A stretch of 64,000 bases of DNA, from positions 217,991 through 281,990 of the forward strand of contig SUYH01000001.1 in the NCBI GenBank assembly GCA_015060535.1, in the 5' to 3' direction. The DNA comes from Prevotella sp. (lineage in GTDB: Bacteria; Bacteroidota; Bacteroidia; Bacteroidales; Bacteroidaceae). The notes under the pieces were generated by a model, which was not told where the DNA came from, ran no database searches, and saw only the letters and a list, made by a program, of their open reading frames with translations. Of the stretch, positions 25,909 to 34,712 are shown one piece after another (position 1 is the stretch's first letter; every line of letters starts with the position of its first letter). Both the position numbers and the translations under genes were made by a program.

Positions 25909-26742
25909 CTACAGTCTCGAACAGAACGTAAACATATCGGGGAACTGCCGACTGAGCGTGTCGGGCCGTTCCTTGAAGAGTCCGAATAGGGCGCTACCTG
26001 AGCCAGACATGGCGGCATAGGTGGCGCCCATCTTGTATAGTTGCTCCTTGATGGCCCCAATCTCAGGATGCAGGGCAAAGACGCTCTCCTCGAAGTCGTT
26101 GACCAGCGTCTCGCGCCACGTTTCTACGGGTTGCATGACTGCCTCTTTGGGACATATCTGAGGATAGTGGGGATGAATGCGTGAAAAAGCCTCTTTCGTG
26201 GGTACGGGGATGTCGGGACGCACTACGCCGATATAGCATTCCGACAGGTCGAGGCCGATGGGCTGCATCTTCTCACCGATGCCTTCAGCATAGCAAGGCT
26301 CGCTCTTGATGAAGAAAGCGCAGTCGGCTCCGAGTCGTGCCGCATACCGTATCATCTGCTCGTCGCTCAGCTGCAGGTCGAAAAGCGCGTTCAGCAGACG
26401 GATCATATAGGCGCAGTCGCTCGAACCGCCGCCCATGCCAGCCTGTGTGGGAATACCTTTCCACAGGTGGGTGTGGATGCGGGGCAGTGTGGGGAAGTCT
26501 TGCTTCAGCAACAGGTAGGCGCGCACCACGAGGTTACGCTGCTCGTCGCCTTCAATGGCGATATTGGTCACCTTCAGGTCGCAATCTACGTCAGAGGGGA
26601 ATCCCTCGTCCATCTGCTGCACCTCCAGCGCGTCCTTGATGGGTACGGGGTAGAACACCGTCTGCAGGTTGTGGTAACCATCAGGTCGCTTCTCGACAAC
26701 ATTCAGTCCCAGATTAATCTTTGCTATCGGAAATACTATCAT
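25909..26742 (-). CDS. ispE: 4-diphosphocytidyl-2-C-methyl-D-erythritol kinase
   Basis: GHMP kinase of the MEP isoprenoid pathway; it phosphorylates CDP-ME at the 2-hydroxyl with ATP. The 277 residues carry PIAKINLGLNV with the conserved Lys and Asn, PTQAGMGGGSSDCA (ATP-binding glycine loop) and MSGSGSALFG near the C-terminus. It is downstream of a small secreted protein gene, with a 5 x 8 repeat between, and converges on the Crp-like gene with one base between their stops. Confidence 0.96.
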   Translation of the reverse strand: MIVFPIAKINLGLNVVEKRPDGYHNLQTVFYPVPIKDALEVQQMDEGFPSDVDCDLKVTNIAIEGDEQRNLVVRAYLLLKQDFPTLPRIHTHLWKGIPTQAGMGGGSSDCAYMIRLLNALFDLQLSDEQMIRYAARLGADCAFFIKSEPCYAEGIGEKMQPIGLDLSECYIGVVRPDIPVPTKEAFSRIHPHYPQICPKEAVMQPVETWRETLVNDFEESVFALHPEIGAIKEQLYKMGATYAAMSGSGSALFGLFKERPDTLSRQFPDMFTFCSRL

Positions 26743-26745
26743 AAC

Positions 26746-26785
26746 TTCAATTCTTCAATTCTTCAATTCTTCAATTCTTCAATTT
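26746..26785. repeat. 5 x 8 element (unit TTCAATTC)
   Basis: Five near-perfect 8-base units. On the minus strand the element encodes the last residues and the stop codon of the upstream small secreted protein, then fills the gap to ispE. Confidence 0.85.
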
Positions 26786-27202
26786 CCTCTTAAACTCCAG
26801 CGTCTTCGGCAGTTTGCGCCATTTGCCCTGATGCGGCACTTTGAGGGTGCTTCCAGAGCCCTGACGCAGGACGTAGGTCGAATCGTCAACGCAGGTCAGC
26901 GTAGCCTTCAGGTCTTCCGAACCGAAGTCGTTGATGAGCTGCAGCTCCGCCTGCTTGTCGCTCTCCAGCTTGCACGACGTGATGACCCAGCAGAACGAGT
27001 TCAGCTGCTTGCCCAGAAAGCCCGGCAGATTGCCGTAGAGCTCCTGTCCCGGGATGACGACATCCTGATCGTACAGATTGATGCGCATATATACCTGATA
27101 CTCACTATTATATATGTACGCGCGGAAAGGACCGTCGGTTTGTGCTTTGACGGCTGTTGCTGCCAGCATACAGCTGATGAGGAGTATGATATTCTTTGCC
27201 AT
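26771..27202 (-). CDS. Small secreted protein of unknown function
   Basis: A 143-residue protein with a signal peptide (MAKNIILLISCMLAATAVKAQ). The mature part has conserved-looking aromatic and Cys positions (FCWVITSCKLES, TCVDDS) and a basic C-terminus whose last residues and stop codon come from the TTCAATTC repeat. No recognised domain. It precedes ispE on the same strand. Likely periplasmic or attached to the envelope. Confidence 0.65.
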   Translation of the reverse strand: MAKNIILLISCMLAATAVKAQTDGPFRAYIYNSEYQVYMRINLYDQDVVIPGQELYGNLPGFLGKQLNSFCWVITSCKLESDKQAELQLINDFGSEDLKATLTCVDDSTYVLRQGSGSTLKVPHQGKWRKLPKTLEFKRKLKN

Positions 27203-27306
27203 TTGTAACCGGTATTTGCGGACAAAGTTAATGAATCTATATCAATAATTAATCGTTTACGTAGAAAAATAATGGGCAAACATAGTAGGATTTAATTTTT
27301 TTTAAG

Positions 27307-27314
27307 TAACTTTG
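27307..27314 (+). promoter_or_regulatory. -7 box of glgA
   Basis: TAACTTTG, 23 bases before the glgA start codon. Confidence 0.65.
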
Positions 27315-27337
27315 CGGCCACAATACATGTATTAGGA

Positions 27338-29050
27338 ATGGGAAAGAATATGTTAAAACCTGATTACATCTTCGAGTCGAGTTGGGAAGTTTGTAACAAA
27401 GTAGGTGGCATTTACACCGTTTTGTCCTCTCGTGCGAAGACGCTACAGGAAGAAATGAAAGACAGGATACTGTTTATCGGTCCTGACTTTTGGAAAGAAG
27501 AGGAAAGTCCGTATTTCAAGGAAGACAGTTCGCTTTTTGCCCAGTGGCAGTGGGAAGCCAAGGAGCAAGGCTTGAAGGTTAGGGTAGGTCGATGGACCGT
27601 ACCCGGTGAGCCTATTGCCATCTTGGTCGATTTTACTCCCTATTTCGCGCAGAAAAACGAGATTTACGGATGGCTCTGGGAGAACTACGGTGTCGACTCG
27701 CTGCACGCCTATGGCGACTACGACGAGGCCTCGATGTTCTCATACGCTGCTGCGCTGGTGGTTGAGAGCTTCTACAACACTCAACTCTCACCTCTAACCT
27801 CTAACCACTCACCTCTAAGAGTGATCTATCACGCCAACGAGTGGATGTGCGGCTTGGGTGCGTTGTATATCAACGCCCATCTGCCTCAGATTGGTACCGT
27901 GTTTACGACGCACGCTACCAGTATCGGTCGTTCGATAGCCGGCAATCAGAAGCCTCTTTACGACTATCTCTTCGCCTATAATGGCGACCAGATGGCGGGC
28001 GAGCTGAACATGCAGTCGAAGCACTCTATCGAGAAGCAGACAGCGTTGCATGTCGACTGCTTCACTACCGTAAGTGATATTACAGCCAACGAGTGTAAGG
28101 AGCTGTTGGACAAGCCGGTAGACGTCGTGCTGCCCAATGGTTTCGACAATAGTTTCGTGCCCAAGGGTGCCCAGTTCACCAGCAAGCGTAAGGCAGCCCG
28201 CAAGCGCCTGTTGGAAGTGGCTAATGCCTTGCTGGGCGAACAGCTCGACGACGATACGCTGATTGTTTCGACATCAGGTCGCTACGAGTTCCGCAACAAG
28301 GGTATCGACGTGTTTGTGGAGGCAATGAACCGTCTGCTGCGCGACAAGGAGCTGAAGAAGAAGGTGGTAGCCTTCATCGAGGTTCCCGGTTGGGTAGGAG
28401 AGCCCCGCAAGGATTTGCAGGAGCGACTCCAAAAAAACAATAACTGTCAACTGTCAACTGTCAATTGTCAATTCTCGACTCCCCTCGAAGTTCCTCAGGT
28501 TACCCATTGGCTCCACAACATGAGTCACGACAACGTGCTGGGTATGATGAAATACTACGATATGCATAACCGTAAGGAAGACAACGTGAAAGTCATCTTC
28601 CTGCCTTGCTATCTGGATGGTAAGGACGGTATTCTGAATATGACCTATTATGATATCGTACTGGGCAACGACCTCTGCGTCTATCCTTCTTACTACGAGC
28701 CCTGGGGCTATACCCCACTGGAGGCTGTCGCCTTCAAGGTGCCCTGTATCACCACCGACCTCGCCGGATTCGGTCTGTGGGCAAACAAGGTGTTCGGACA
28801 CTATGGTGAGCTGGAGGATGGTGTGAAGGTGATTCATCGCACAGACTATAACTACTCTGAGGTGGCCGATGCCATCAAGGACACCGTAGCCAAGTTCTCA
28901 GCGATGGACAAGAAGCAGATTGATGCCTGTCGAAAGGCTGCCGACAACCTCTCGAAGAAAGCCCTGTGGAGCGAGTTCATCAAGTACTATCACGAAGCGT
29001 ATGATATTGCCCTGCAGCGCGCTGAAGAGCGTCTTCGCCACCTAAGTTAG
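27338..29050 (+). CDS. glgA: Glycogen synthase (GT3-like)
   Basis: Transfers glucosyl units to the growing alpha-1,4-glucan. The 570-residue enzyme resembles eukaryotic-type (GT3) synthases: FESSWEVCNKVGGIYTVL at 12-29, TTHATSIGRS, HSIEKQTALHVDCFTTVSD, STSGRYEFRNKGIDVF, and YPSYYEPWGYTPLEA for the C-terminal nucleotide-sugar site. Two low-complexity insertions are encoded by 5 x 7 heptad repeats, at residues about 149-161 and 368-380, both in surface-loop contexts between conserved blocks. The catalytic blocks are intact. glgP follows after 54 bases, so the two probably form one operon for glycogen turnover. Confidence 0.93.
   Translation: MGKNMLKPDYIFESSWEVCNKVGGIYTVLSSRAKTLQEEMKDRILFIGPDFWKEEESPYFKEDSSLFAQWQWEAKEQGLKVRVGRWTVPGEPIAILVDFTPYFAQKNEIYGWLWENYGVDSLHAYGDYDEASMFSYAAALVVESFYNTQLSPLTSNHSPLRVIYHANEWMCGLGALYINAHLPQIGTVFTTHATSIGRSIAGNQKPLYDYLFAYNGDQMAGELNMQSKHSIEKQTALHVDCFTTVSDITANECKELLDKPVDVVLPNGFDNSFVPKGAQFTSKRKAARKRLLEVANALLGEQLDDDTLIVSTSGRYEFRNKGIDVFVEAMNRLLRDKELKKKVVAFIEVPGWVGEPRKDLQERLQKNNNCQLSTVNCQFSTPLEVPQVTHWLHNMSHDNVLGMMKYYDMHNRKEDNVKVIFLPCYLDGKDGILNMTYYDIVLGNDLCVYPSYYEPWGYTPLEAVAFKVPCITTDLAGFGLWANKVFGHYGELEDGVKVIHRTDYNYSEVADAIKDTVAKFSAMDKKQIDACRKAADNLSKKALWSEFIKYYHEAYDIALQRAEERLRHLS
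27784..27818 (+). repeat. 5 x 7 heptad element inside glgA (unit CCTCTAA)
   Basis: Five 7-base units (ACTCTCA, CCTCTAA, CCTCTAA, CCACTCA, CCTCTAA), 35 bases, translated in frame as part of a Leu/Ser/Pro-rich loop. Confidence 0.8.
28442..28476 (+). repeat. 5 x 7 heptad element inside glgA (unit AACTGTC)
   Basis: Five 7-base units (AACTGTC three times, AATTGTC, AATTCTC). The same AATTGTC-type unit forms intergenic elements at 41760, 46591 and 51257. Confidence 0.85.
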
Positions 29051-29104
29051 GGGGCCATAGGGGTCTGAACAGACAAATAGAAGTAACTAAACATTAATAA
29101 AATT

Positions 29105-31678
29105 ATGAAAATTAAAGCTGATTATGCAAATGCTCCTCAGTGGAAAGGGTTGACCGTCAAGTCAAGTCTTCCCGAGCAGTTGAAGTGTTTGGACGAGATT
29201 GCCCACAACATGTGGTGGGTATGGAACTTCGAGGCACGTGACCTGTTCCGCGACCTTGACCCTGAGATTTACCATGATGTGAAGCATAATCCCGTGATGC
29301 TCCTCGAGCGCCTGAGCTTTGAACGTAAGGAGGTCATCCTGAAGGACAAATCGCTGATGAAGCGCGTCAAGGACGTTTATGCACAGTTCCGTAAGTATAT
29401 GGATGTGGAGCCCGACAGCTCACGTCCCTCAGTAGCTTACTTCTGTATGGAGTATGGTATCCACTCAGCCCTGAAGATCTACTCGGGCGGTCTGGGAATG
29501 CTCGCTGGTGACTATGTGAAGGAGGCTTCCGACTCTAACGTCGACATGTGTGCCGTTGGTTTCCTCTATCGTTTCGGCTACTTCACTCAGAGCCTCTCGA
29601 TGGACGGACAGCAGATTGCCAACTACGAGGCTCAGAACTTCGGTTCGCTGCCTATCGAGCGTCAGCTTGACAAGGACGGCAATCCTATGGTGATTGACGT
29701 ACCTTATACCAACTATCAGGTTCACGCCTATGTATGGCGCGTGAATGTAGGTCGCGTGAAGCTCTACCTGCTGGATACTGATAACGAGATGAACTCCGAC
29801 TTCGACAAACCCATCACTCACAGCCTCTATGGCGGCGACTGGGAGAACCGTCTGAAGCAGGAGATTCTGCTGGGTATCGGTGGTATGCTGCTGCTGAAGA
29901 AGCTGGGCATCAAGAAGGATATCTATCATTGCAACGAGGGTCACGCAGCACTCTGCAACCTGCAGCGTCTGTGCGACTATATCGAGGACGGTCTGACATT
30001 CAACCAGGCTCTCGAGCTGGTTCGCGCCAGCGGTCTGTATACCGTTCACACTCCCGTACCCGCAGGTCACGACTACTTCGATGAGGGTCTGTTCGGCAAG
30101 TATATGGGTGGTTATCCCCAGAAGCTGGGTATCACCTGGGACGAGTTCATCGGTATGGGACGTACCAACCCCGACGACAAGGGCGAGAAGTTCTGTATGT
30201 CAACCTTCGCCTGCAACACCTGTCAGGAGGTTAATGGTGTGTCTAGGCTGCACGGATGGGTTTCACAGAAGATGTTCGCTCCCATCTGGAACGGCTACTT
30301 CCCCGAGGAGAACCACGTGGGCTATGTGACCAATGGTGTTCACTTCCCCACATGGGCTGCTGCTGAGTGGCGCGCTCTCTACAGCAAGTATTTCGATGCC
30401 AAGTTCATGGGCGACCAGTCGAACGAAGACATCTGGCACGGTATCTACAACTGTCCTGATGAGGAGGTTTGGGCTACCCGTAAGAAGCTGAAGGAGAAGC
30501 TGTTCGACTATATCGCTGTACAGTTCCAGGAGACTTGGCTGAAGAATCAGGGCGATCCCGCACGTGTGGTGAAGCTCGTTGAGCGCTTCAACCCCAACGC
30601 ACTGGTCATCGGTTTCTGCCGTCGTTTCGCTACCTATAAGCGTGCTCACCTGCTGTTCACCGATCTGGACCGTCTTTCAAAGATTGTCAACGATCCTGAG
30701 CGTCCCGTCATCTTCCTGTTCGCAGGTAAGGCTCACCCCGCTGATGGTGCTGGTCAGGGTCTGATCAAGAAGATCTTCGAGATCAGTCAGCGTGAGGAGT
30801 TCCAGGGTAAGATTATCTTCCTCGAGGACTACGACTTCCTGTTGGCTCGCCGCTTGGTATCAGGTGTTGATATCTGGATGAATACGCCTACACGTCCGCT
30901 CGAGGCTTCTGGTACATCTGGCGAGAAGGCCGAGATGAACGGTGTTGTCAACCTCAGTGTAAAGGACGGTTGGTGGCTGGAGGGCTATCGCGAGGGTGCC
31001 GGTTGGGCGCTCACCGAGAAGCGCACCTATCAGAATCAGGGCTATCAGGATCAGCTCGACGCTGCTACCATCTATAGCTTGCTGGAGAACGAGATCGTTC
31101 CTCTCTATTATGATAAGGACAAGAAGACGGGCATCTCGAAGGGCTGGATCAAGGTTGTCAAGAACTCTATCGCCCAGATTGCTCCTCACTACACCATGAA
31201 GCGTCAGCTGGACGACTACTACTCTAAGTTCTACGAGAAGCAGGCTAAGCGCTTCAAGGAGCTGTCGAAGAACGACAACAAGCTGGCTAAGGAAATTGCT
31301 CTGTGGAAGGAAGCTGTTGCTGAGCGTTGGGATGCCATCAACGTCGTTAGCTGCGAGTGGGACTTCCCCGCAAACGGTTGCGAGGCTGGTAAGAGCTACA
31401 AGATCAAGTATGTCATCAACGAGCAGGGTCTCGACGATGCCATTGGTCTGGAGAAGGTGAACCTCTGTGCCGACAAGAACGGCGAGGAGCGCGTATTCTC
31501 TGTTGAGCCGCTGAAGATGACCGGTCACGAGGGCAACAACTACACCTTCGAGGCTACGCTGTCTCCCAAGCAGTTCGGACAGTACAATTCGGCCATCCGC
31601 ATGTATCCGAAGAACAAGAACCTGCCTCACCGTCAGGACTTCTGCTACGTGAAGTGGCTGGAACTTCCTCAGATGTAA
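29105..31678 (+). CDS. glgP: Alpha-glucan phosphorylase
   Basis: GT35 phosphorylase, which releases glucose-1-phosphate from glycogen or maltodextrin. The 857 residues start with the N-terminal DUF3417-type segment ([20 protein letters not shown]), then the PLP-dependent fold: [20 protein letters not shown], and [17 protein letters not shown], where most homologues have Met at the Glu position. The TIGR02094-like short form and the last 100 residues (Ig-like, VNLCADKNG) fit. It is partner of glgA and followed by a terminator. Confidence 0.94.
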   Translation: MKIKADYANAPQWKGLTVKSSLPEQLKCLDEIAHNMWWVWNFEARDLFRDLDPEIYHDVKHNPVMLLERLSFERKEVILKDKSLMKRVKDVYAQFRKYMDVEPDSSRPSVAYFCMEYGIHSALKIYSGGLGMLAGDYVKEASDSNVDMCAVGFLYRFGYFTQSLSMDGQQIANYEAQNFGSLPIERQLDKDGNPMVIDVPYTNYQVHAYVWRVNVGRVKLYLLDTDNEMNSDFDKPITHSLYGGDWENRLKQEILLGIGGMLLLKKLGIKKDIYHCNEGHAALCNLQRLCDYIEDGLTFNQALELVRASGLYTVHTPVPAGHDYFDEGLFGKYMGGYPQKLGITWDEFIGMGRTNPDDKGEKFCMSTFACNTCQEVNGVSRLHGWVSQKMFAPIWNGYFPEENHVGYVTNGVHFPTWAAAEWRALYSKYFDAKFMGDQSNEDIWHGIYNCPDEEVWATRKKLKEKLFDYIAVQFQETWLKNQGDPARVVKLVERFNPNALVIGFCRRFATYKRAHLLFTDLDRLSKIVNDPERPVIFLFAGKAHPADGAGQGLIKKIFEISQREEFQGKIIFLEDYDFLLARRLVSGVDIWMNTPTRPLEASGTSGEKAEMNGVVNLSVKDGWWLEGYREGAGWALTEKRTYQNQGYQDQLDAATIYSLLENEIVPLYYDKDKKTGISKGWIKVVKNSIAQIAPHYTMKRQLDDYYSKFYEKQAKRFKELSKNDNKLAKEIALWKEAVAERWDAINVVSCEWDFPANGCEAGKSYKIKYVINEQGLDDAIGLEKVNLCADKNGEERVFSVEPLKMTGHEGNNYTFEATLSPKQFGQYNSAIRMYPKNKNLPHRQDFCYVKWLELPQM

Positions 31679-31713
31679 AAAGAAGCTGTCTTTTTAGAAT
31701 CTATACAGTGTTT

Positions 31714-31752
31714 GGACAACCCTCAGAAATCGGGGGTTGTCCATTCTTTTTC
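31714..31752 (+). terminator. Terminator of the glg operon
   Basis: Perfect 9-base arms GGACAACCC/GGGTTGTCC followed by ATTCTTTTT, 36 bases after the glgP stop codon. Confidence 0.85.
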
Positions 31753-31817
31753 TGACGAATTTTTGTCGATTAACATCTTTTAACCGAAATCGTTTACGTC
31801 TTTAGTTGTTTTTTTAC

Positions 31818-31825
31818 TATATTTG
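31818..31825 (+). promoter_or_regulatory. -7 box of the repeat lipoprotein gene
   Basis: TATATTTG, 67 bases before the start codon. Confidence 0.5.
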
Positions 31826-31892
31826 CAATCGAAACAAATGATAAACAAAAATATCAATTAATATTTATTACTAACTAAAAAATGTGTAGCTT

Positions 31893-33974
31893 ATGAAAAG
31901 ATCAAGCTTTTTCCTGGGGGGGGCACTTTTGCTCGTATCCTTGTTCACAACTAGTTGTAAAGAGGTTTTAGGATCTCTTGACAATCCTGTAGGTAGTTAT
32001 CTGACAGTTAGCTCTACTTCTGTAAAGCTCGAGCCGGGCAAGACTGTTCGCATTGATGGTAGCACCATTTCTACTAATCCTATCACTTGGGAGTCTGCTA
32101 ATCCGGAAGTGGCCACAGTTCAAGGTTATGTAGAGGGAAATAAGCAGTATGCCATTGTAACGGCTATTGCTGATGGTGAGACAACAATTACGGCTAAGAC
32201 TGCTGCCAATGAAAACTATTTGGCAGGTGTTTCTGAAATCAAGGTATGGACATGCGACCCCGATATGTTTGAACCATTGACGCTGATTGCTAAGAATAAT
32301 GGTTGGATTTACATTAACTTCCAAGGTTACAATACTGCAGCTAGTACACTTGCCGAGCCTATCAATTATACAATAAATAGCGGTGCTGTACAGTCTGTAT
32401 CTCCTTCTATTTCTACGAATACATCTGAGTATTTTCCTATCAGTGTCAATGCCAACGACACGATTCGCTTTACCAGTAAGAATGCGGCATTAGGTGGCAG
32501 AGGTTATAATGCTGAATACGATTATTATTTTGATCAGTATGTCAGGATTTATCCTTATGTGGAATGTGCTGCTTATGGCAATGTGATGAGTCTGATTACT
32601 CCTGACGGCAATTTCTACAAGAACAGGAGTATCAAGAAGTCGGCTGCATTGGCTTATCTGTTTAATACTTGGTCTAACTATCTTGTCAACCACGAGACCC
32701 GTAACATCACGCTGCCCGCTACAGAGGTTGCCGATTCGTGCTATTTCAGCATGTTCAATGGCTGCTATGGCTTGAAGTCCGCACCAGTATTGCCTGCTAA
32801 GGAAGTGGGTGTGAGCAGTTATCAATGGATGTTTAATAATTGTACTTCTTTGGAAGCAGCACCGGAACTGCCTGCAACAACCTTAGGCGACTATTGCTAT
32901 TATGCTATGTTCTACAACTGCGATGCGTTGACTGAGGCTCCTGCTTTGCCAGCTACAGAAATGAAAGACTATTGCTACGCATGGATGTTTGAGGATTGCG
33001 ACGGTCTGAAGAGTGCACCAGTACTTCCATCTACAACATTAGCTAATCGTTGCTACAATGGCATGTTTGCAAGATGCTATAGTTTGGAAGCCGCTCCTGC
33101 TCTGCCGGCAACAAAATTGGCAGATGGTTGCTACTATAGTATGTTCAATAATTGTACCAGCTTGAAAGCAGCTCCTGCATTGCCCGCAACAGAATTAGCT
33201 TCGTCTTGCTATAGAAATATGTTCTATGGATGTTCGGCAATAAAGACAGCTCCAGAGTTGCCTGCAACAGAGATTCCTGTAGAGGCTTACGGATGGATGT
33301 TTTCTTATACCGGCATTACAGAGGCTCCAGAGTTGCCAGCAACTAAATTGTCCAATTCTTGTTATGCGGCCATGTTTGAGGGAACACCGATTACCAAGGC
33401 TCCTAAGTTACCTGCAACGACTCTTGCATCCCGTTGCTATTATGCCATGTTCTGGAACTGTAATGAACTGACTGAAGCACCTGCTCTACCTGCAACAACT
33501 CTGGCTCCTCGGTGTTATGAAAGTATGTTTAATTGGTGTACAAACCTGAAGAAAGCTCCTGATTTGAATGCTGCTGAATTGCCAGGTGGCTGCTATTATC
33601 AGATGTTTAATAATTGCTCTAAGCTGAGTTCCGTAAAGTGTCTGGCAACCGAAATGACGGATTATAATGCAATATCCGGAATGCTTAATAATGCAGGCAC
33701 GGATGAATCGGTAACTAAGCGCACCTTTACCCGCTCTACAGATAATAACAATTGGGTAAACAATGATGACTGGGCTTGGGATCTTAATCAGTGGTATGTG
33801 CCCACAAGCTGGACGATTGACCCTGCTATCACAGCTGCATCAGCACCTGCTCGCAGAGCTGCTGCTTCTGTTAAGGGTACTCCCATCAAGACTCCTACTT
33901 TCGGTACGAAGTCAGAAATGAGGGGAGGAGAGGAAACAGGTGGTGTGAAAGCCCCTGCAAAAACGAATATTTAA
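31893..33974 (+). CDS. Surface lipoprotein with Ig-like domain and 26-residue Leu/Cys repeats
   Basis: A 693-residue lipoprotein. The signal peptide ends in LFTTSC with Cys22 as lipidation site. Residues 36-115 resemble a bacterial Ig-like (BIG2) domain (SVKLEPGKTV, WESANPEVATV). From residue 274 come twelve tandem 26-residue repeats with consensus LPATxLAxxCYxxMFxxC, then xxLxxAPx; Met-Phe and Cys spacing recalls DUF285/BspA-type leucine-rich repeats. The last 50 residues are low-complexity Ala/Lys/Thr. No enzymatic motif. Likely surface adhesin or binding protein. Codons 8-11 hold a run of eight G, where slippage by one base in either direction gives an early stop. Confidence 0.8.
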   Translation: MKRSSFFLGGALLLVSLFTTSCKEVLGSLDNPVGSYLTVSSTSVKLEPGKTVRIDGSTISTNPITWESANPEVATVQGYVEGNKQYAIVTAIADGETTITAKTAANENYLAGVSEIKVWTCDPDMFEPLTLIAKNNGWIYINFQGYNTAASTLAEPINYTINSGAVQSVSPSISTNTSEYFPISVNANDTIRFTSKNAALGGRGYNAEYDYYFDQYVRIYPYVECAAYGNVMSLITPDGNFYKNRSIKKSAALAYLFNTWSNYLVNHETRNITLPATEVADSCYFSMFNGCYGLKSAPVLPAKEVGVSSYQWMFNNCTSLEAAPELPATTLGDYCYYAMFYNCDALTEAPALPATEMKDYCYAWMFEDCDGLKSAPVLPSTTLANRCYNGMFARCYSLEAAPALPATKLADGCYYSMFNNCTSLKAAPALPATELASSCYRNMFYGCSAIKTAPELPATEIPVEAYGWMFSYTGITEAPELPATKLSNSCYAAMFEGTPITKAPKLPATTLASRCYYAMFWNCNELTEAPALPATTLAPRCYESMFNWCTNLKKAPDLNAAELPGGCYYQMFNNCSKLSSVKCLATEMTDYNAISGMLNNAGTDESVTKRTFTRSTDNNNWVNNDDWAWDLNQWYVPTSWTIDPAITAASAPARRAAASVKGTPIKTPTFGTKSEMRGGEETGGVKAPAKTNI
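31916..31923 (+). repeat. Poly-G tract (G8) in the lipoprotein signal peptide
   Basis: Eight G within codons 8-11. With one G fewer the frame meets TAG after about 26 codons; with one more it meets TAG after about 20. The gene could therefore switch off by slipped-strand mispairing. Confidence 0.8.
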
Positions 33975-34069
33975 TCCAGAAAAAGTTAGACATATAGAAA
34001 AATGCCAGCCTCCCTGCTCTGCGAAGAACGGGGAGGCTTTATCATATAGTATTAGCAGGAGAAATCAGG
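33972..34069. repeat. Long repeat R, copy 1, with terminator hairpin
   Basis: About 98 bases shared, with few differences, with 34390-34489. It starts at the lipoprotein stop codon, has AGAAAAAGTTAGACATATAG, a hairpin AGCCTCCC/GGGAGGCT (34007-34014 and 34031-34038) followed by TT, and an AT-rich tail. It can end transcription of the lipoprotein gene. The stretch 33975-34574 has no gene; it holds R1, P1, a 21-base tandem repeat, a large nested hairpin, P2 and R2. Confidence 0.8.
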
Positions 34070-34096
34070 CTCACACGGTCTGTCCCCATGTGAGGT
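34066..34096. repeat. Palindromic element P, copy 1
   Basis: CTCACA ... TGTGAG arms (34070-34075, 34089-34094) around GGTCTGTCCCC. Read on the opposite strand its centre equals that of copy 4 (GGGGACAGACC). Confidence 0.75.
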
Positions 34097-34128
34097 CCCT
34101 TGGTGGAAGTAATCAATAACCTATGATT

Positions 34129-34170
34129 ATTACCAAATAAGCGTGGGTTATTGCGGAATAAGGGTGGGTT
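34129..34170. repeat. 21-base tandem repeat
   Basis: Two units of 21 bases (34129-34149, 34150-34170) sharing AATAAG and GTGGGTT, with the start of a third unit after them. Intergenic. Confidence 0.65.
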
Positions 34171-34203
34171 ATTGGCAGGCGAAAGACCTGTTTTGGCAAA
34201 AAG

Positions 34204-34332
34204 GGGTGGAGATGGTGAAGATGTTTTCTTAGGGGGGAAAAAAATAAATCCTAAATCACCTTGCAAAATGTACAAGTAGATTTAGGATTTAATTTTCGAA
34301 TTATATAGAAATCATCTCCACCATCTCCACCC
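34204..34332. repeat. Large nested hairpin element, copy A
   Basis: Outer 20-base arms (34204-34223 and 34313-34332, one mismatch) built of GGTGGAGAT-like 9-base units, inner perfect 12-base arms AAATCCTAAATC/GATTTAGGATTT (34246-34257, 34279-34290), and TTTTCGAA to the right of the inner arm. The design resembles 43255-43421. Confidence 0.75.
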
Positions 34333-34333
34333 T

Positions 34334-34366
34334 CAGGCTCACACGGGGGTGAACCCCTGTGATGTT
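34334..34366. repeat. Palindromic element P, copy 2
   Basis: TCACA-C-GGGG and CCCC-TGTGA arms around a short GTGAA-type loop, immediately after the large hairpin. Confidence 0.75.
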
Positions 34367-34389
34367 TATTTCCTCGAACAACTGATTTC

Positions 34390-34489
34390 TAATCAGAAAA
34401 AGTTAGACATATAGAAAATGCTAGCCTCCCTGCTCTGCGATAGAACGGGGAGGCTTTAGCATATAGTGTTAGCATGAGATATCATACAG
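34390..34489. repeat. Long repeat R, copy 2
   Basis: Second copy of the R repeat, including the AGCCTCCC/GGGAGGCT hairpin, upstream of the small gene at 34575. A third, partial copy of its tail lies at 35781-35816. Confidence 0.8.
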
Positions 34490-34513
34490 GCCCCCATAAT
34501 TTTTTCATGAAAA

Positions 34514-34545
34514 TTTGGAAGGAAAGGAAATATTGCTTATCTTTG
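34514..34545 (+). promoter_or_regulatory. Promoter of the small ORF/DUF6169 pair
   Basis: TTTG at 34514-34517 and TATCTTTG at 34538-34545, 20-base spacing, followed by GCAACG. Confidence 0.75.
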
Positions 34546-34574
34546 CAACGAAAAAGCAAAATTCGACAAAAAGA

Positions 34575-34712
34575 ATGGATGTTAAGAAAGTGACATACGA
34601 AGAAGCTTTGGCACGTTTTAAGCACTCGTTGGAGGTAAAGCGTGCTGCGGAGAAACGCATCGCGGAAGAGTGGGCTCGTAGAGGTTTAACGGGAACCATA
34701 GTCTCTTTATGA
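34575..34712 (+). CDS. 45-residue helical protein, putative antitoxin partner
   Basis: A 45-residue charged, helical protein (MDVKKVTYEEALARFKHSLE, then a Lys/Arg/Glu helix and TGTIVSL). The promoter at 34514-34545 excludes the in-frame ATG at 34515, so 34575 is the start. The stop overlaps the start of the next gene by 4 bases (ATGA), a layout typical of coupled pairs such as toxin-antitoxin modules. No family recognised; the pairing with a DUF6169-type protein is the only clue. Confidence 0.6.
   Translation: MDVKKVTYEEALARFKHSLEVKRAAEKRIAEEWARRGLTGTIVSL

Noticed and set aside
32712..33650. Intergenic or CRISPR-like DNA repeat
   Set aside because: The 78-base periodicity is the coding of a 26-residue protein repeat.
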